From Celeribacter ethanolicus (lineage in GTDB: Bacteria > Pseudomonadota > Alphaproteobacteria > Rhodobacterales > Rhodobacteraceae), in contig NZ_LRUC01000025.1 of NCBI RefSeq assembly GCF_001550095.1, forward strand, positions 1 to 32,788: a DNA stretch of 32,788 nucleotides, written 5' to 3'. Of the stretch, positions 21,830-30,219 are shown in pieces. Position numbers and translations under genes: made by a program. Each line of letters starts with the position of its first letter. Positions within the stretch are counted from its first letter, which is position 1. Below the pieces are notes generated by a model that was not told the origin of the DNA, made no database searches, and worked only from the letters and a program-made list of their open reading frames with translations.

Positions 21830-23782
21830 TCAATTCCTCTGAGACTGGCGGGGCCGGTGGTCGAAACAGGCGAGCAGTTCTTGCTGTGTGAAGGGTTTCT
21901 TCAGAAAGGGCACGTCCGTGGGCCAGATGTCGTGTTCGAGATGTTCGGGCTTGCCGCTCATCAGAACGACATCGAGATCCGGGTGTCGTTCCGCCAGATG
22001 GTGGGCCAGCTCGACACCGTTCATTGCCCCGGGCATGTCGATGTCGGAAATGACCGCCGTGATGCCCTGGATCAGCTCGAGCACCTCGAGCGCCTCTTCG
22101 GCATCGCCTGCCTCGAGCACCGTGAAGCCGGTGGTCGAGAGCTTGCGACACAACGCGCGGCGCACGTCGGCGTCATCCTCGACCAGCAAGGCGATGCCAC
22201 GATCCGGCGCGCTGCCGGGCAGGGCCTGCGGCGCGGTGGTCGGAATGTCCGGCAAAAGCGGGGCGCCGTATTCTTCGGGTGCCAGATCGACGCTGGGCAG
22301 GAGAATGGTGAACTCGCTGCCCTGACCCGGGGCGCTGGTGACATAGATCGCGCCGTTCGACTGTTCGACGAAGCCGTAGACCATGGACAGGCCGAGCCCC
22401 GAACCGCCCCCGGTTTTCGAGGTGAAGAAGGGTTCGAAAATCTTTTCCGTCAGATCCTCCGACATGCCGCAGCCGTCGTCCCGGATCGACAGGCTGACGT
22501 AATTGCCGGCCGGAAGGCGAGAGACTTCCGCCTCTGTCGCGGGCAGGACATAGGGGGCCAGCGTGATGTCGATCCGGCCCCGGCCGCCGGTGGCATCGCG
22601 GGCATTCAGCACGAGGTTCAGGAGCGCCATTTCGAATTGCGCCCGGTCGATAACCGCGCTGGGCAGGGAGGCGGTCTGGTGCAGTTCGATGGCAAGCGTG
22701 CTGGGGATCGAGGATTGCAGCAGGCTGTAGATTTCCCGGATCGCCTCGCCGATGTCCGTGGGTCTGGCGTCGAATTGTTCGCGCCGGGCCAGCGAGACGA
22801 GCCGCCTGGTGAGCGCCGAGCCGCGCCGCGCGGCGGCGATCGCGGGCATGATGAATTCCTCTGTGATATCCGCGCTGTCCGGGCGTTCGCTCAGCGGCAG
22901 GAGATTGCCGAGAATGACCGTCAGGAGATTGTTGAAATCGTGGGAAATGCCGCTGGCCATGCGCCCGAGCGCATCCATTTTCTGCGATTGCATGAGCGCG
23001 CGCATGGTGGCCTTGCGCCGGGTCACGTCGATCGAGACGAGATAGAAGCCGATGACCTCGCCGCTTGAGGGTTTTTCCGGGCGCAACAGGGTGCGCACAT
23101 CCTTGAACTTCTGCTTGGGCAGTTCGACGCGCATTTCGAAATCGACCAGCATGCCGCGCCGCGCCTGTTCGAAGAACCGTGAGGATTGCTCCATGGTGTG
23201 TGGATGCAGGACGTCATAGGCGTTCTTCCCGATCATCTGCGCCGGGGTGATGCCGTAAGCGCGGGCAAAGCGTTTGTTGGCGTAGAGGATCGTGAAATCC
23301 CGGTCGATATGGGCGATGCCGGCGGGCACCTCGTTGGCGATCAGGCTCAGGCGTTCTTCGCTGGCGATGAGCTGTTGCGTGCGTGTGGCGATCAGATCGC
23401 GCAGCCGGTCGCGGTCGGCGGCCTCTTCTGAGGCGTCGCTCACGGTGACGAAACTGTCGCCTTGCCCGGTGGTCCTGATCTGGAGGTCGATGTTCGGCCC
23501 GTTCGGCGGGGAGACCAGATAAGAGCAGGTGGCGGAACCGGGACCGCAGCCGCCCAGAAGCAGAACCGGCGCATTCCAGAAATCCGGCGAGACGAAATCC
23601 GACAATGTCATTCCGGGTCTGAGCGTCACGGTGCGGTTTTTCAGGAAGACGCTCAGCGCGGCATTGGTTTCCAGCAAATGCGCCTCTGCGTCAAAAATGG
23701 CCATTGCCTGCGGGCTTGCCGTGAAAATATCTCTGTAGACAGTCGTCGGTTTCTGCATGGTCCCACACCCGTTCCGGGGCAT
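21830..23782 (-). CDS. PAS-containing hybrid histidine kinase/receiver
   Basis: The 650-residue soluble kinase has two PAS-like regions (about 15-115 and 145-255, the second with AGIAHIDRDFTILYANKRFARAYG), HisKA with H281 (SGISHDFNNLL), HATPase_c with N393 (LNLVLNARDA) and G boxes DDGCGM and GGSGLGLSMV, and a C-terminal receiver with D580 (VISDIDMPG). No membrane segment, so it senses a cytoplasmic cue. The listed start is the first ATG; an ATG at 23758, preceded by GGGA, is equally plausible and removes eight residues. The ligand is unknown. It reads divergently from the CoA ligase operon. Confidence 0.88.
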   Translation of the reverse strand: MPRNGCGTMQKPTTVYRDIFTASPQAMAIFDAEAHLLETNAALSVFLKNRTVTLRPGMTLSDFVSPDFWNAPVLLLGGCGPGSATCSYLVSPPNGPNIDLQIRTTGQGDSFVTVSDASEEAADRDRLRDLIATRTQQLIASEERLSLIANEVPAGIAHIDRDFTILYANKRFARAYGITPAQMIGKNAYDVLHPHTMEQSSRFFEQARRGMLVDFEMRVELPKQKFKDVRTLLRPEKPSSGEVIGFYLVSIDVTRRKATMRALMQSQKMDALGRMASGISHDFNNLLTVILGNLLPLSERPDSADITEEFIMPAIAAARRGSALTRRLVSLARREQFDARPTDIGEAIREIYSLLQSSIPSTLAIELHQTASLPSAVIDRAQFEMALLNLVLNARDATGGRGRIDITLAPYVLPATEAEVSRLPAGNYVSLSIRDDGCGMSEDLTEKIFEPFFTSKTGGGSGLGLSMVYGFVEQSNGAIYVTSAPGQGSEFTILLPSVDLAPEEYGAPLLPDIPTTAPQALPGSAPDRGIALLVEDDADVRRALCRKLSTTGFTVLEAGDAEEALEVLELIQGITAVISDIDMPGAMNGVELAHHLAERHPDLDVVLMSGKPEHLEHDIWPTDVPFLKKPFTQQELLACFDHRPRQSQRN

Positions 23783-23835
23783 GCCCGGCTCAGGTCGCGA
23801 TCATCGACCCGATGCGACCGCTTTCCAAGTGCTGA

Positions 23836-23857
23836 ATCGAAACTGTTACAATTCGAT
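23836..23857. promoter_or_regulatory. Inverted repeat in divergent intergenic region
   Basis: ATCGAA (23836-23841) and TTCGAT (23852-23857) form a 6-bp inverted repeat with a 10-bp spacer, within the 170-bp region between the divergent hybrid kinase and CoA ligase genes. It might be an operator for either side. It does not resemble the motif of the alcohol island. Confidence 0.35.
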
Positions 23858-23952
23858 ACATTTCAGGCAAATTTAGGAAACACTGTTGTGTGCAGGTACT
23901 CCTGTCTCATGTGCGCCAGAGGAGGTGGCGTGGATGAGATATGGAGGAAAAC

Positions 23953-25596
23953 ATGTCAATTCAAAGTATCTACACCATCGGGCTTGACCCGAATGCGGCC
24001 AATTACGACGCCCTGACGCCGCTGTCTTTCGTCGAACGCAGTGCACAGATCTATCCGGAATTTCCGGCCGTGATCTATGGCGATATCCGCCGGGGCTGGG
24101 GCGAAACCTATGATCGGATCCGCCGTGCGGCCTCGGCCTTGCAGGGCCGTGGCGTGAAAAAGGGCGACACCGTCTCTATTGTTGCCGCCAATATCCCGGA
24201 GATGTTCGAGGCGCATTTCGCCGTGCCGATGTCGGGCGGAGTGCTCAACACGATCAACACCCGGCTCGATGCGGAGGCGATGGCCTTCATCCTGGCCCAT
24301 GCCGAGGCCAAGGTGGTGCTCGTCGATCCCGAATTTTCCGACGTGGTGGACCGTGCCCTTCACATGAGCGGGATGAGCGACGTTCTGGTCGTCGATATCG
24401 AGGACGCGAGTTTCGACGGCGGACGCCGGATCGGGGCGCTGAGCTATGAGGCGCTGCTGGCCGAAGGCGACCCGGAGTTCCAGTGGCAGCCGCCGGAAAA
24501 CGAGTGGGACGCGATTTCGCTCAACTACACCTCGGGCACGACGGGCAACCCGAAAGGCGTCGTCTACCATCACCGCGGCGCGCATCTCAACGCGATGTCG
24601 AACATCGTCACCTGGGGCATGGCGCATCATTCGCGCTATCTCTGGACCCTGCCGATGTTCCATTGCAACGGCTGGTGTTTCCCGTGGACGATTGCGGCCA
24701 ATGCTGGTGTCTGCGTCTGTCTGCGCGCGGTGCGGGCGGAGCCGATTTTCGAGCTGATCCGCGAGGAAAAGGTCACGCATTTCTGCGGCGCGCCGATCGT
24801 GTTGAATATGCTCGCCAACGCGCCCGATGCGCTCAAGGACTTCTCGCACGAGGTCAAGGTGATGACCGCAGGCGCTTCGCCGCCCGCTGCCGTGATCGCC
24901 AAGATGGAAGCCATGGGCATCGAGGTCACCCATGTCTACGGCCTGACCGAGACCTACGGGCCGTCGGTGGTCTGTGCTTGGAAAGCCGACTGGGATGGGC
25001 TCGGGGTCGAAGACAAGGCCGTCAAGAAAGCCCGTCAGGGGGTCCGCAATGTGGCGCTGAGCGGGCTGATGGTCGCCGACCCAGAGACGCTTGAGCCTGT
25101 GCCGTCGGATGGCACGACCATGGGCGAGATCTTCATGCGCGGCAACAACGTGATGAAGGGTTATCTCAAGAACCCCTCGGCGACGCAGAAATCCTTCACC
25201 GGCGGCTGGTTCGCCTCGGGCGATCTCGGCGTGATGCACCCCGACGGTTATGTCGAACTCAAGGATCGCTCCAAGGACATCATCATCTCCGGCGGGGAAA
25301 ACATTTCCTCCATTGAGGTGGAGGATGTGCTCTACAAACACCCTGCCGTGATGGAGGCGGCTGTCGTTGCCAAGCCGGACGAGAAATGGGGCGAGACGCC
25401 CTGTGCCTTTGTCGATCTGAAACCCGGCGAAAGCGTCACCCAGGCCGAGATCATCGCGTTTTGCCGCCAGAACATGGCGCATTTCAAGACGCCGAAAACG
25501 GTCATCTTCGGCCGGCTGCCGAAAACCTCGACCGGCAAGATCCAGAAATTCCTCCTGCGCGATCAGGCCCGGAACCTGAGGGAGGGGGAAGCATGA
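23953..25596 (+). CDS. AMP-forming acyl-CoA synthetase
   Basis: The 547-residue cytosolic ANL-superfamily ligase activates a carboxylic acid to its CoA thioester using ATP. Motifs: P-loop YTSGTTGNPKGV (about 194-205), GLTETYGP (adenine binding), WFASGDLGVMHPDGY, hinge and core DRSKDIIISGGENISS, and C-terminal catalytic Lys near 528 (STGKIQK). The start at 23953 is chosen because GGAGGAAAAC precedes it; 23941 is an in-frame alternative. It overlaps the livG-like gene by 4 bases. Similar to AlkK/DmdB-type medium-chain or methylmercaptopropionate ligases; substrate not determined. Co-transcription with an uptake system suggests the imported acid is its substrate. Confidence 0.9.
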   Translation: MSIQSIYTIGLDPNAANYDALTPLSFVERSAQIYPEFPAVIYGDIRRGWGETYDRIRRAASALQGRGVKKGDTVSIVAANIPEMFEAHFAVPMSGGVLNTINTRLDAEAMAFILAHAEAKVVLVDPEFSDVVDRALHMSGMSDVLVVDIEDASFDGGRRIGALSYEALLAEGDPEFQWQPPENEWDAISLNYTSGTTGNPKGVVYHHRGAHLNAMSNIVTWGMAHHSRYLWTLPMFHCNGWCFPWTIAANAGVCVCLRAVRAEPIFELIREEKVTHFCGAPIVLNMLANAPDALKDFSHEVKVMTAGASPPAAVIAKMEAMGIEVTHVYGLTETYGPSVVCAWKADWDGLGVEDKAVKKARQGVRNVALSGLMVADPETLEPVPSDGTTMGEIFMRGNNVMKGYLKNPSATQKSFTGGWFASGDLGVMHPDGYVELKDRSKDIIISGGENISSIEVEDVLYKHPAVMEAAVVAKPDEKWGETPCAFVDLKPGESVTQAEIIAFCRQNMAHFKTPKTVIFGRLPKTSTGKIQKFLLRDQARNLREGEA

Positions 25597-26348
25597 ACCA
25601 GTCCCCCTACATCCTCGAAACCGAAGGTTTGACCAAGGGGTTTCGTGGCTTCACCGCCGTCGATCATGTCGATCTCAAGGTGAAACGTCATGAGATTCAC
25701 GCGCTGATCGGCCCGAATGGCGCGGGCAAGACCACGGTGTTCAACCTCTTGACCAAATTCCTGACGCCCACCAGCGGCTCGATCCGGTTCAACGGGCGCG
25801 ACATCACTGCCGCCAAACCCGCCGAGATCGCCCGCATGGGCGTGATCCGGTCGTTCCAGATTTCGGCGGTGTTTCCGCATATGACGGCGCGTGAAAACGT
25901 GCGGGTGGCGCTGCAACGCAAGCTGGGGACGTCGTTCCAGTTCTGGCGCTCGGTCAAGACGCTCAACCGGCTCAACGAGCGCGCCGATGAGTTGCTCGAT
26001 ATGGTTGGCCTGTCACGCTTTGCCGATGCGATGGTGGCGGACATGTCATACGGGCGCAAACGCGCGCTCGAGATCGCGACAACGCTGGCGACCGAGCCGG
26101 AGATGATGCTTCTGGACGAGCCGACCCAGGGCATGGGGCGCGAGGATGTGGAACTGGTCACAGAGCTGATCCGCAAGGTTTCCGCCGGGCGCACGATCCT
26201 CATGGTCGAACACAATCTCGGCGTGGTCTCGACGCTCTGCGACACGATCACGGTGCTGCAACGTGGGTCGATCCTGACCGAGGGCAACTATGCCGAAGTC
26301 TCCGCCGACCCGCGGGTCAAGGAAGCCTATATGGGGAAAGCGGCATGA
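25593..26348 (+). CDS. livG: Branched-chain amino acid-type ABC transporter ATPase (LivG-like)
   Basis: The 251-residue ATPase has Walker A GPNGAGKTT (40-48), Q-loop RSFQISAVFPHMTARENV, a signature MSYGRKRALEIA, Walker B MMLLDEPTQGM and switch His in MVEHNLGVV. The MSYG signature and the T-Q-G-M turn are typical of LivG-like proteins. It overlaps both neighbours by 4 bases (ATGA junctions), so ligase, LivG and LivF are translationally coupled. A strong GGGAGGGGGAA lies upstream. HAAT-family transporters of this type import branched-chain amino acids, short amides, aromatic or other carboxylates. Confidence 0.92.
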   Translation: MNQSPYILETEGLTKGFRGFTAVDHVDLKVKRHEIHALIGPNGAGKTTVFNLLTKFLTPTSGSIRFNGRDITAAKPAEIARMGVIRSFQISAVFPHMTARENVRVALQRKLGTSFQFWRSVKTLNRLNERADELLDMVGLSRFADAMVADMSYGRKRALEIATTLATEPEMMLLDEPTQGMGREDVELVTELIRKVSAGRTILMVEHNLGVVSTLCDTITVLQRGSILTEGNYAEVSADPRVKEAYMGKAA

Positions 26349-27100
26349 GCATGGCAGTCATGGACAATCACGAGCTTGGCGGCCAGCACCTCTCCGAGCA
26401 TATTGAAGAGCTGCGCCTGACGGATGTGCACGCCTATTACGGCGAGAGCCACGCGCTCCATGGCATCGACATGACGGTGTATCGGGGTGAACTGGTGACG
26501 CTTCTGGGCCGCAACGGGTCGGGGCGGACCACGACGCTGCGCGCCATCATGGGGCTGATCGGGCATCGCACCGGGTCGATCCACATCAAGGGCGAAGAGG
26601 TCATCGGCATGGCCTCGCACAAGATCGCGCATTTGGGCGTCGGCTATTGCCCCGAAGAGCGCGGCATCTTCGCAAGTCTCAGCGTCGAGGAAAACCTCAT
26701 GCTGCCGCCGCAGGTCTGCGTGGGCGGCATGTCGGTCGCAGAGATTTACGAGATGTTCCCCAATCTTGCGGAACGTCGCAAGAGCCAGGGCACGCTGCTG
26801 TCCGGCGGCGAACAACAGATGCTCGCCATGGCGCGGATCCTGCGCACCGGGGCGAACATCCTTTTGCTCGACGAAATCACCGAAGGCCTTGCCCCGGTGA
26901 TCGTCGACACCTTGGGCGAGGTTCTCATCACGCTCAAGCAACGTGGCTACACGGTGGTTCTGGTGGAGCAGAATTTCCGGTTCGCGGCCCCTTTGGCGGA
27001 TCGTCACCTGATCATGGATCACGGTCACATCGCCACAACCGTTCTCAAGGACGAGCTGGAGGAGAAAGCGCACGTCTTTGAGGAATATCTTAGTGTTTAA
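26345..27100 (+). CDS. livF: Branched-chain amino acid-type ABC transporter ATPase (LivF-like)
   Basis: The 251-residue second ATPase of the transporter has a canonical signature LSGGEQQMLAMARIL, Walker B ILLLDEITEGLAP and switch motif VLVEQNFRFA (Gln-Asn as usual for LivF). The Walker A reads GRNGSGRTT (55-63): the normally invariant Lys is Arg61, codon CGG at 26525. Such Lys-to-Arg forms occur in alphaproteobacterial LivF proteins as far as I recall, so it may be natural and functional. An N-terminal extension of about 20 residues precedes the usual start of similarity. Confidence 0.92.
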   Translation: MSMAVMDNHELGGQHLSEHIEELRLTDVHAYYGESHALHGIDMTVYRGELVTLLGRNGSGRTTTLRAIMGLIGHRTGSIHIKGEEVIGMASHKIAHLGVGYCPEERGIFASLSVEENLMLPPQVCVGGMSVAEIYEMFPNLAERRKSQGTLLSGGEQQMLAMARILRTGANILLLDEITEGLAPVIVDTLGEVLITLKQRGYTVVLVEQNFRFAAPLADRHLIMDHGHIATTVLKDELEEKAHVFEEYLSV

Positions 27101-27119
27101 CGATAAATGGGAGGAAACC

Positions 27120-28325
27120 ATGACACTTAAGAAGACCTTGATCGCGGGTGTCTCCGCGGCTTCTCTGCTCTGCGGGGCGGCATCGGCGGAGATCAGCGAC
27201 GGCGTCGTCAAGATCGGCCTGATGAGCGATATGTCCGGCACCTATTCCGATGTGGCGGGCGAGGGCGCGGCGGTGGCCGCGCAGATGGCGATCGAAGAAT
27301 TCGGCGGCACGGTCGCCGGTGCGCCGATCGAGATCGTCACCGCCGATCACCAGAACAAGGCCGACATCGCCGCCAACAAGGCGCGCGAATGGGCCGACAC
27401 CGGGCAGGTCGATGCCTTTGCCGAGCTGGTGACCACCTCGGTCGCGCTGGCGGTGTTCGAAGTCGCCAAGCAGCAGAACAAGATCGCGCTGGTCTCCGGC
27501 TCTGCCTCGTCTCCGCTGACCAATGAGGCCTGTATCCCCACGGGTCTGCACTGGACCTACAACACCCGCGCTCTGGCGGTCGGCACCGGCTCGGCCATCG
27601 TGAAGGAAGGCGGCGATAGCTGGTATTTCCTGACTGCCGACTATGCCTTTGGTGAGGCGCTGGAACGCGATGTGTCGGCGGTGGTCGAGGCCTCGGGCGG
27701 CACGGTTCTGGGATCGGCGAAACATCCGTTCCCGGCCTCTGACTTCTCGTCCTTCATTTTGCAAGCCCAGGCCTCCGGCGCGAAGGTGATCGGTTTGGCC
27801 AACGCTGGCGCCGACACGGTGAATGCGATCAAGGCCGCCAATGAATTCGGCGTTGTCGCCGCTGGCCAGAAGATCGCGGGGCTTCTGGTCTTCATGCCGA
27901 ACGTCAAATCCATCGGTCAGGACGTGGCGCAGGGGCTTCAGATGACGGTGTCCTTCTATTGGGACATGGACGACGAGACCCGCGCCTGGTCGCAGAAATT
28001 CTATGAGAAGACCGGCAAGATGCCGACGGGCATTCAGGCGGGGACCTATTCTTCCGTCCTGCATTACCTGAAAGCCATCGAAGCGACCGGCACGGACGAT
28101 ACCGACACGGTGCTCGCGAAGATGCGCGAAATGCCGGTCGAGGACATGTTCGCCAAAGGCGGCACGCTGCGCACCGACGGGCGCATGGTGCATGACATGT
28201 ATCTGGCCGAGGTCAAGAAACCCTCCGAGTCCGAGGGCGAATGGGACCTGTTGAAAATCGTGCGCACCATTCCCGGCGAAGAGGCCTATGGCCCGCTGTC
28301 CGAGAGCACCTGTCCGACGAAATAA
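27120..28325 (+). CDS. livK: HAAT-type ABC transporter substrate-binding protein (LivK-like)
   Basis: The 401-residue periplasmic type I binding protein has a signal peptide ending ASA-EISDGVVKIGLMSDMSGTYSDVAG. Ligand-pocket-type elements are visible in SGSASSPLTNEACIPTGLHWTYN and DYAFGEALERDV. The ATG at 27120 follows GGGAGGAAACC; an upstream in-frame start at 27078 would mask the signal peptide. It lies 19 bp after livF. The sequence resembles binding proteins for aromatic or organic acids more than LivJ itself, in keeping with the linked CoA ligase, but ligand cannot be assigned. Confidence 0.9.
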   Translation: MTLKKTLIAGVSAASLLCGAASAEISDGVVKIGLMSDMSGTYSDVAGEGAAVAAQMAIEEFGGTVAGAPIEIVTADHQNKADIAANKAREWADTGQVDAFAELVTTSVALAVFEVAKQQNKIALVSGSASSPLTNEACIPTGLHWTYNTRALAVGTGSAIVKEGGDSWYFLTADYAFGEALERDVSAVVEASGGTVLGSAKHPFPASDFSSFILQAQASGAKVIGLANAGADTVNAIKAANEFGVVAAGQKIAGLLVFMPNVKSIGQDVAQGLQMTVSFYWDMDDETRAWSQKFYEKTGKMPTGIQAGTYSSVLHYLKAIEATGTDDTDTVLAKMREMPVEDMFAKGGTLRTDGRMVHDMYLAEVKKPSESEGEWDLLKIVRTIPGEEAYGPLSESTCPTK

Positions 28326-28335
28326 CCCGAGACCG

Positions 28336-28359
28336 TCCCACCGGGGTCACCCGGTGGGA
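28336..28359 (+). terminator. Intercistronic hairpin livK-livH
   Basis: A perfect 10-bp stem TCCCACCGGG / CCCGGTGGGA with a GTCA loop lies in the 51-bp gap after livK. No T tract follows. It probably stabilises the livK message or attenuates the membrane genes so the binding protein is made in excess. Confidence 0.6.
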
Positions 28360-28376
28360 TCAACCACGCAGGAAAC

Positions 28377-29273
28377 ATGACCATGCTGACAGATCTCCTA
28401 GGCTTTCCGCCACAGGTCCTCTTTGGCCAATTGCTCCTCGGTTTGATCAACGGGGCATTCTATGCAGTGCTCTCGCTCGGTCTCGCGGTGATTTTCGGCC
28501 TTTTGAATATCGTGAACTTCGCCCATGGGGCGCTTTACATGCTCGGCGCGTTTGCCACCGCCGGGCTGACCACCTATTTCGGCATCGGCTATTGGGGGGC
28601 GCTGATCCTCGCGCCGCTGATCGTCGGTGCAATCGGCATGCTGATCGAACGCTTCCTCCTGCGCCGTCTGAGCGGGGTGGACCATCTCTATGGCCTGTTG
28701 CTGACCTTCGGTCTGGCGCTGGTGATCGAGGGCAGTTTCGTCAAGCTCTTCGGCTCTTCCGGCTTGCCCTATGCGCCACCGCCCCAGCTCATGGGGGGCG
28801 TGAATCTCGGGTTCATGTTCCTGCCCTGGTATCGTGGCTGGGTCGTTCTGGCCGCCGTCGTGATGTGCCTCGTGACCTGGTATATTTTCGAGAAAACCAA
28901 GATTGGCGCCTATCTGCGTGCCGGTACGGAGAACCCGAAACTTTTGCAGGCCTTCGGGGTGAACGTGCCGCTTCTGACCACGCTGGCCTATGGCTACGGG
29001 GTCGCGCTTGCCGCCTTCGCAGGCGTTCTGGCCGCACCGATCACCCAGGTCAGCCCGCTGATGGGATCGAACCTGATCATCGTGGTCTTCGCCGTTGTCG
29101 TGATCGGCGGTATGGGCTCGATCATGGGCGCCATCGTCACCGGCCTGTCCATGGGCGTGATCGAGGGGCTGACCAAAGTGTTCTGGCCCGAGGCCTCCGC
29201 CACCGTGATCTTTGCCGTCATGGCCATCGTGCTCGTGCTGCGCCCGGCGGGCCTGTTCGGCAACGCGACGTAA
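28377..29273 (+). CDS. livH: HAAT-type ABC transporter permease (LivH-like)
   Basis: The 298-residue inner-membrane permease has about eight hydrophobic segments. Family features: NGAFYAVLSLGLAVIFGLLNIVNFAHG in part at the N-terminus, FLLRRLSGVDHLYGLLLTFG, and the cytoplasmic coupling loop ENPKLLQAFGVNV. CAGGAAAC is upstream of the ATG; a second Met two codons later is an alternative. It precedes livM by 12 bp. Confidence 0.92.
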   Translation: MTMLTDLLGFPPQVLFGQLLLGLINGAFYAVLSLGLAVIFGLLNIVNFAHGALYMLGAFATAGLTTYFGIGYWGALILAPLIVGAIGMLIERFLLRRLSGVDHLYGLLLTFGLALVIEGSFVKLFGSSGLPYAPPPQLMGGVNLGFMFLPWYRGWVVLAAVVMCLVTWYIFEKTKIGAYLRAGTENPKLLQAFGVNVPLLTTLAYGYGVALAAFAGVLAAPITQVSPLMGSNLIIVVFAVVVIGGMGSIMGAIVTGLSMGVIEGLTKVFWPEASATVIFAVMAIVLVLRPAGLFGNAT

Positions 29274-29285
29274 GGGGGCAGACAG

Positions 29286-30209
29286 ATGAACACCAAACTT
29301 GCTTATCTCATCGCCTTCGCCCTGTTGCTGGTGGCGCCACTCGTGCTCTATCCCGTCTTCCTGATGAAGCTGCTGTGCTTTGCGCTCTTCGCTTCGGCCT
29401 TCAATCTCATCCTGGGCTTCGGCGGGTTGCTGAGCTTTGGCCACGCCGCCTTTTTCGGGGGCGCGGCCTATATCACCGGGCATGCGCTCAAGGTCTGGGG
29501 CCTTCCGACCGAACTTGGCATCCTCATTGGCGCTTTGTCCGCCGGTGTCCTGGGCCTCGCGATCGGCCTGCTCGCCATCCGGCGGCAGGGCATCTATTTC
29601 GCGATGATCACCCTCGCCATGGCGCAGATGGTCTACTTCTTCTTCATCAGCGCAGATTTCAGCGGCGGTGAGAACGGCCTTCAGGGCGTGCCGCGCGGCA
29701 GCTTCCTCGGCCTTGTGGACCTCCAGAACAACACGGCGATGTATTACTTTGTCTTGGGCGTCTTTGTGCTGGGCTATTTCCTCATCGCGCGCGCCGTGCA
29801 TTCGCCCTTCGGGCAGGTGCTGTCGGCCATTCGCGACAATGAGGCGCGGGCGAAATCTCTGGGCTACGATGTGGAGCGCTACAAGCTTCTGGCCTTCGTC
29901 CTTTCCGCGACCATCGCGGGGCTGGCGGGCGCGACGAAAACCGTGGTGTTTCAGCTCGCCTCCCTCACCGATGCGCATTGGCACATGTCGGGCGAGGTGG
30001 TGCTCATGACGCTTCTGGGCGGGCTTGGCACCATCGCGGGTCCGGCCATCGGCGCGGGCATCATCGTCACGCTGCAAAACACGCTGGCCTCCGGCCCCCT
30101 GTCATCCTGGGTGCCTGTCGTCTTGGGCCTGATCTTCGTCCTCTGCGTCCTCGCCTTCCGGCGCGGTGTGGTGGGCGAAATCCAGGCCCTCATCCGTAAA
30201 TCGTTTTGA
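29286..30209 (+). CDS. livM: HAAT-type ABC transporter permease (LivM-like)
   Basis: The 307-residue inner-membrane permease has about nine hydrophobic segments. Motifs include ASAFNLILGFGGLLSFGHAAFFG in part, AIRRQGIYFAMITLAMAQM, and the coupling loop IRDNEARAKSLGYDVERYK, all typical of LivM. It pairs with LivH to form the channel. The next gene starts 10 bp downstream, so the operon continues into the dehydrogenase. Confidence 0.92.
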   Translation: MNTKLAYLIAFALLLVAPLVLYPVFLMKLLCFALFASAFNLILGFGGLLSFGHAAFFGGAAYITGHALKVWGLPTELGILIGALSAGVLGLAIGLLAIRRQGIYFAMITLAMAQMVYFFFISADFSGGENGLQGVPRGSFLGLVDLQNNTAMYYFVLGVFVLGYFLIARAVHSPFGQVLSAIRDNEARAKSLGYDVERYKLLAFVLSATIAGLAGATKTVVFQLASLTDAHWHMSGEVVLMTLLGGLGTIAGPAIGAGIIVTLQNTLASGPLSSWVPVVLGLIFVLCVLAFRRGVVGEIQALIRKSF

Positions 30210-30219
30210 AAGGAACACC

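Noticed and set aside
23956-25482. Long open frame antisense to the CoA ligase gene
   Set aside because: The sense frame encodes a complete ligase; the antisense frame has no motif and shadow-type composition.
28241-29671. Plus-strand 476-codon frame overlapping livH and livM
   Set aside because: It is an out-of-frame reading of the LivH and LivM genes, Arg-rich, with no ribosome site; the real frames show clear permease motifs.
28398-30077. Long open frame antisense to livH and livM (about 559 codons)
   Set aside because: It spans two recognised genes and their gap on the other strand; composition is His/Glu/Asp/Arg-rich as expected for antisense of membrane protein genes.
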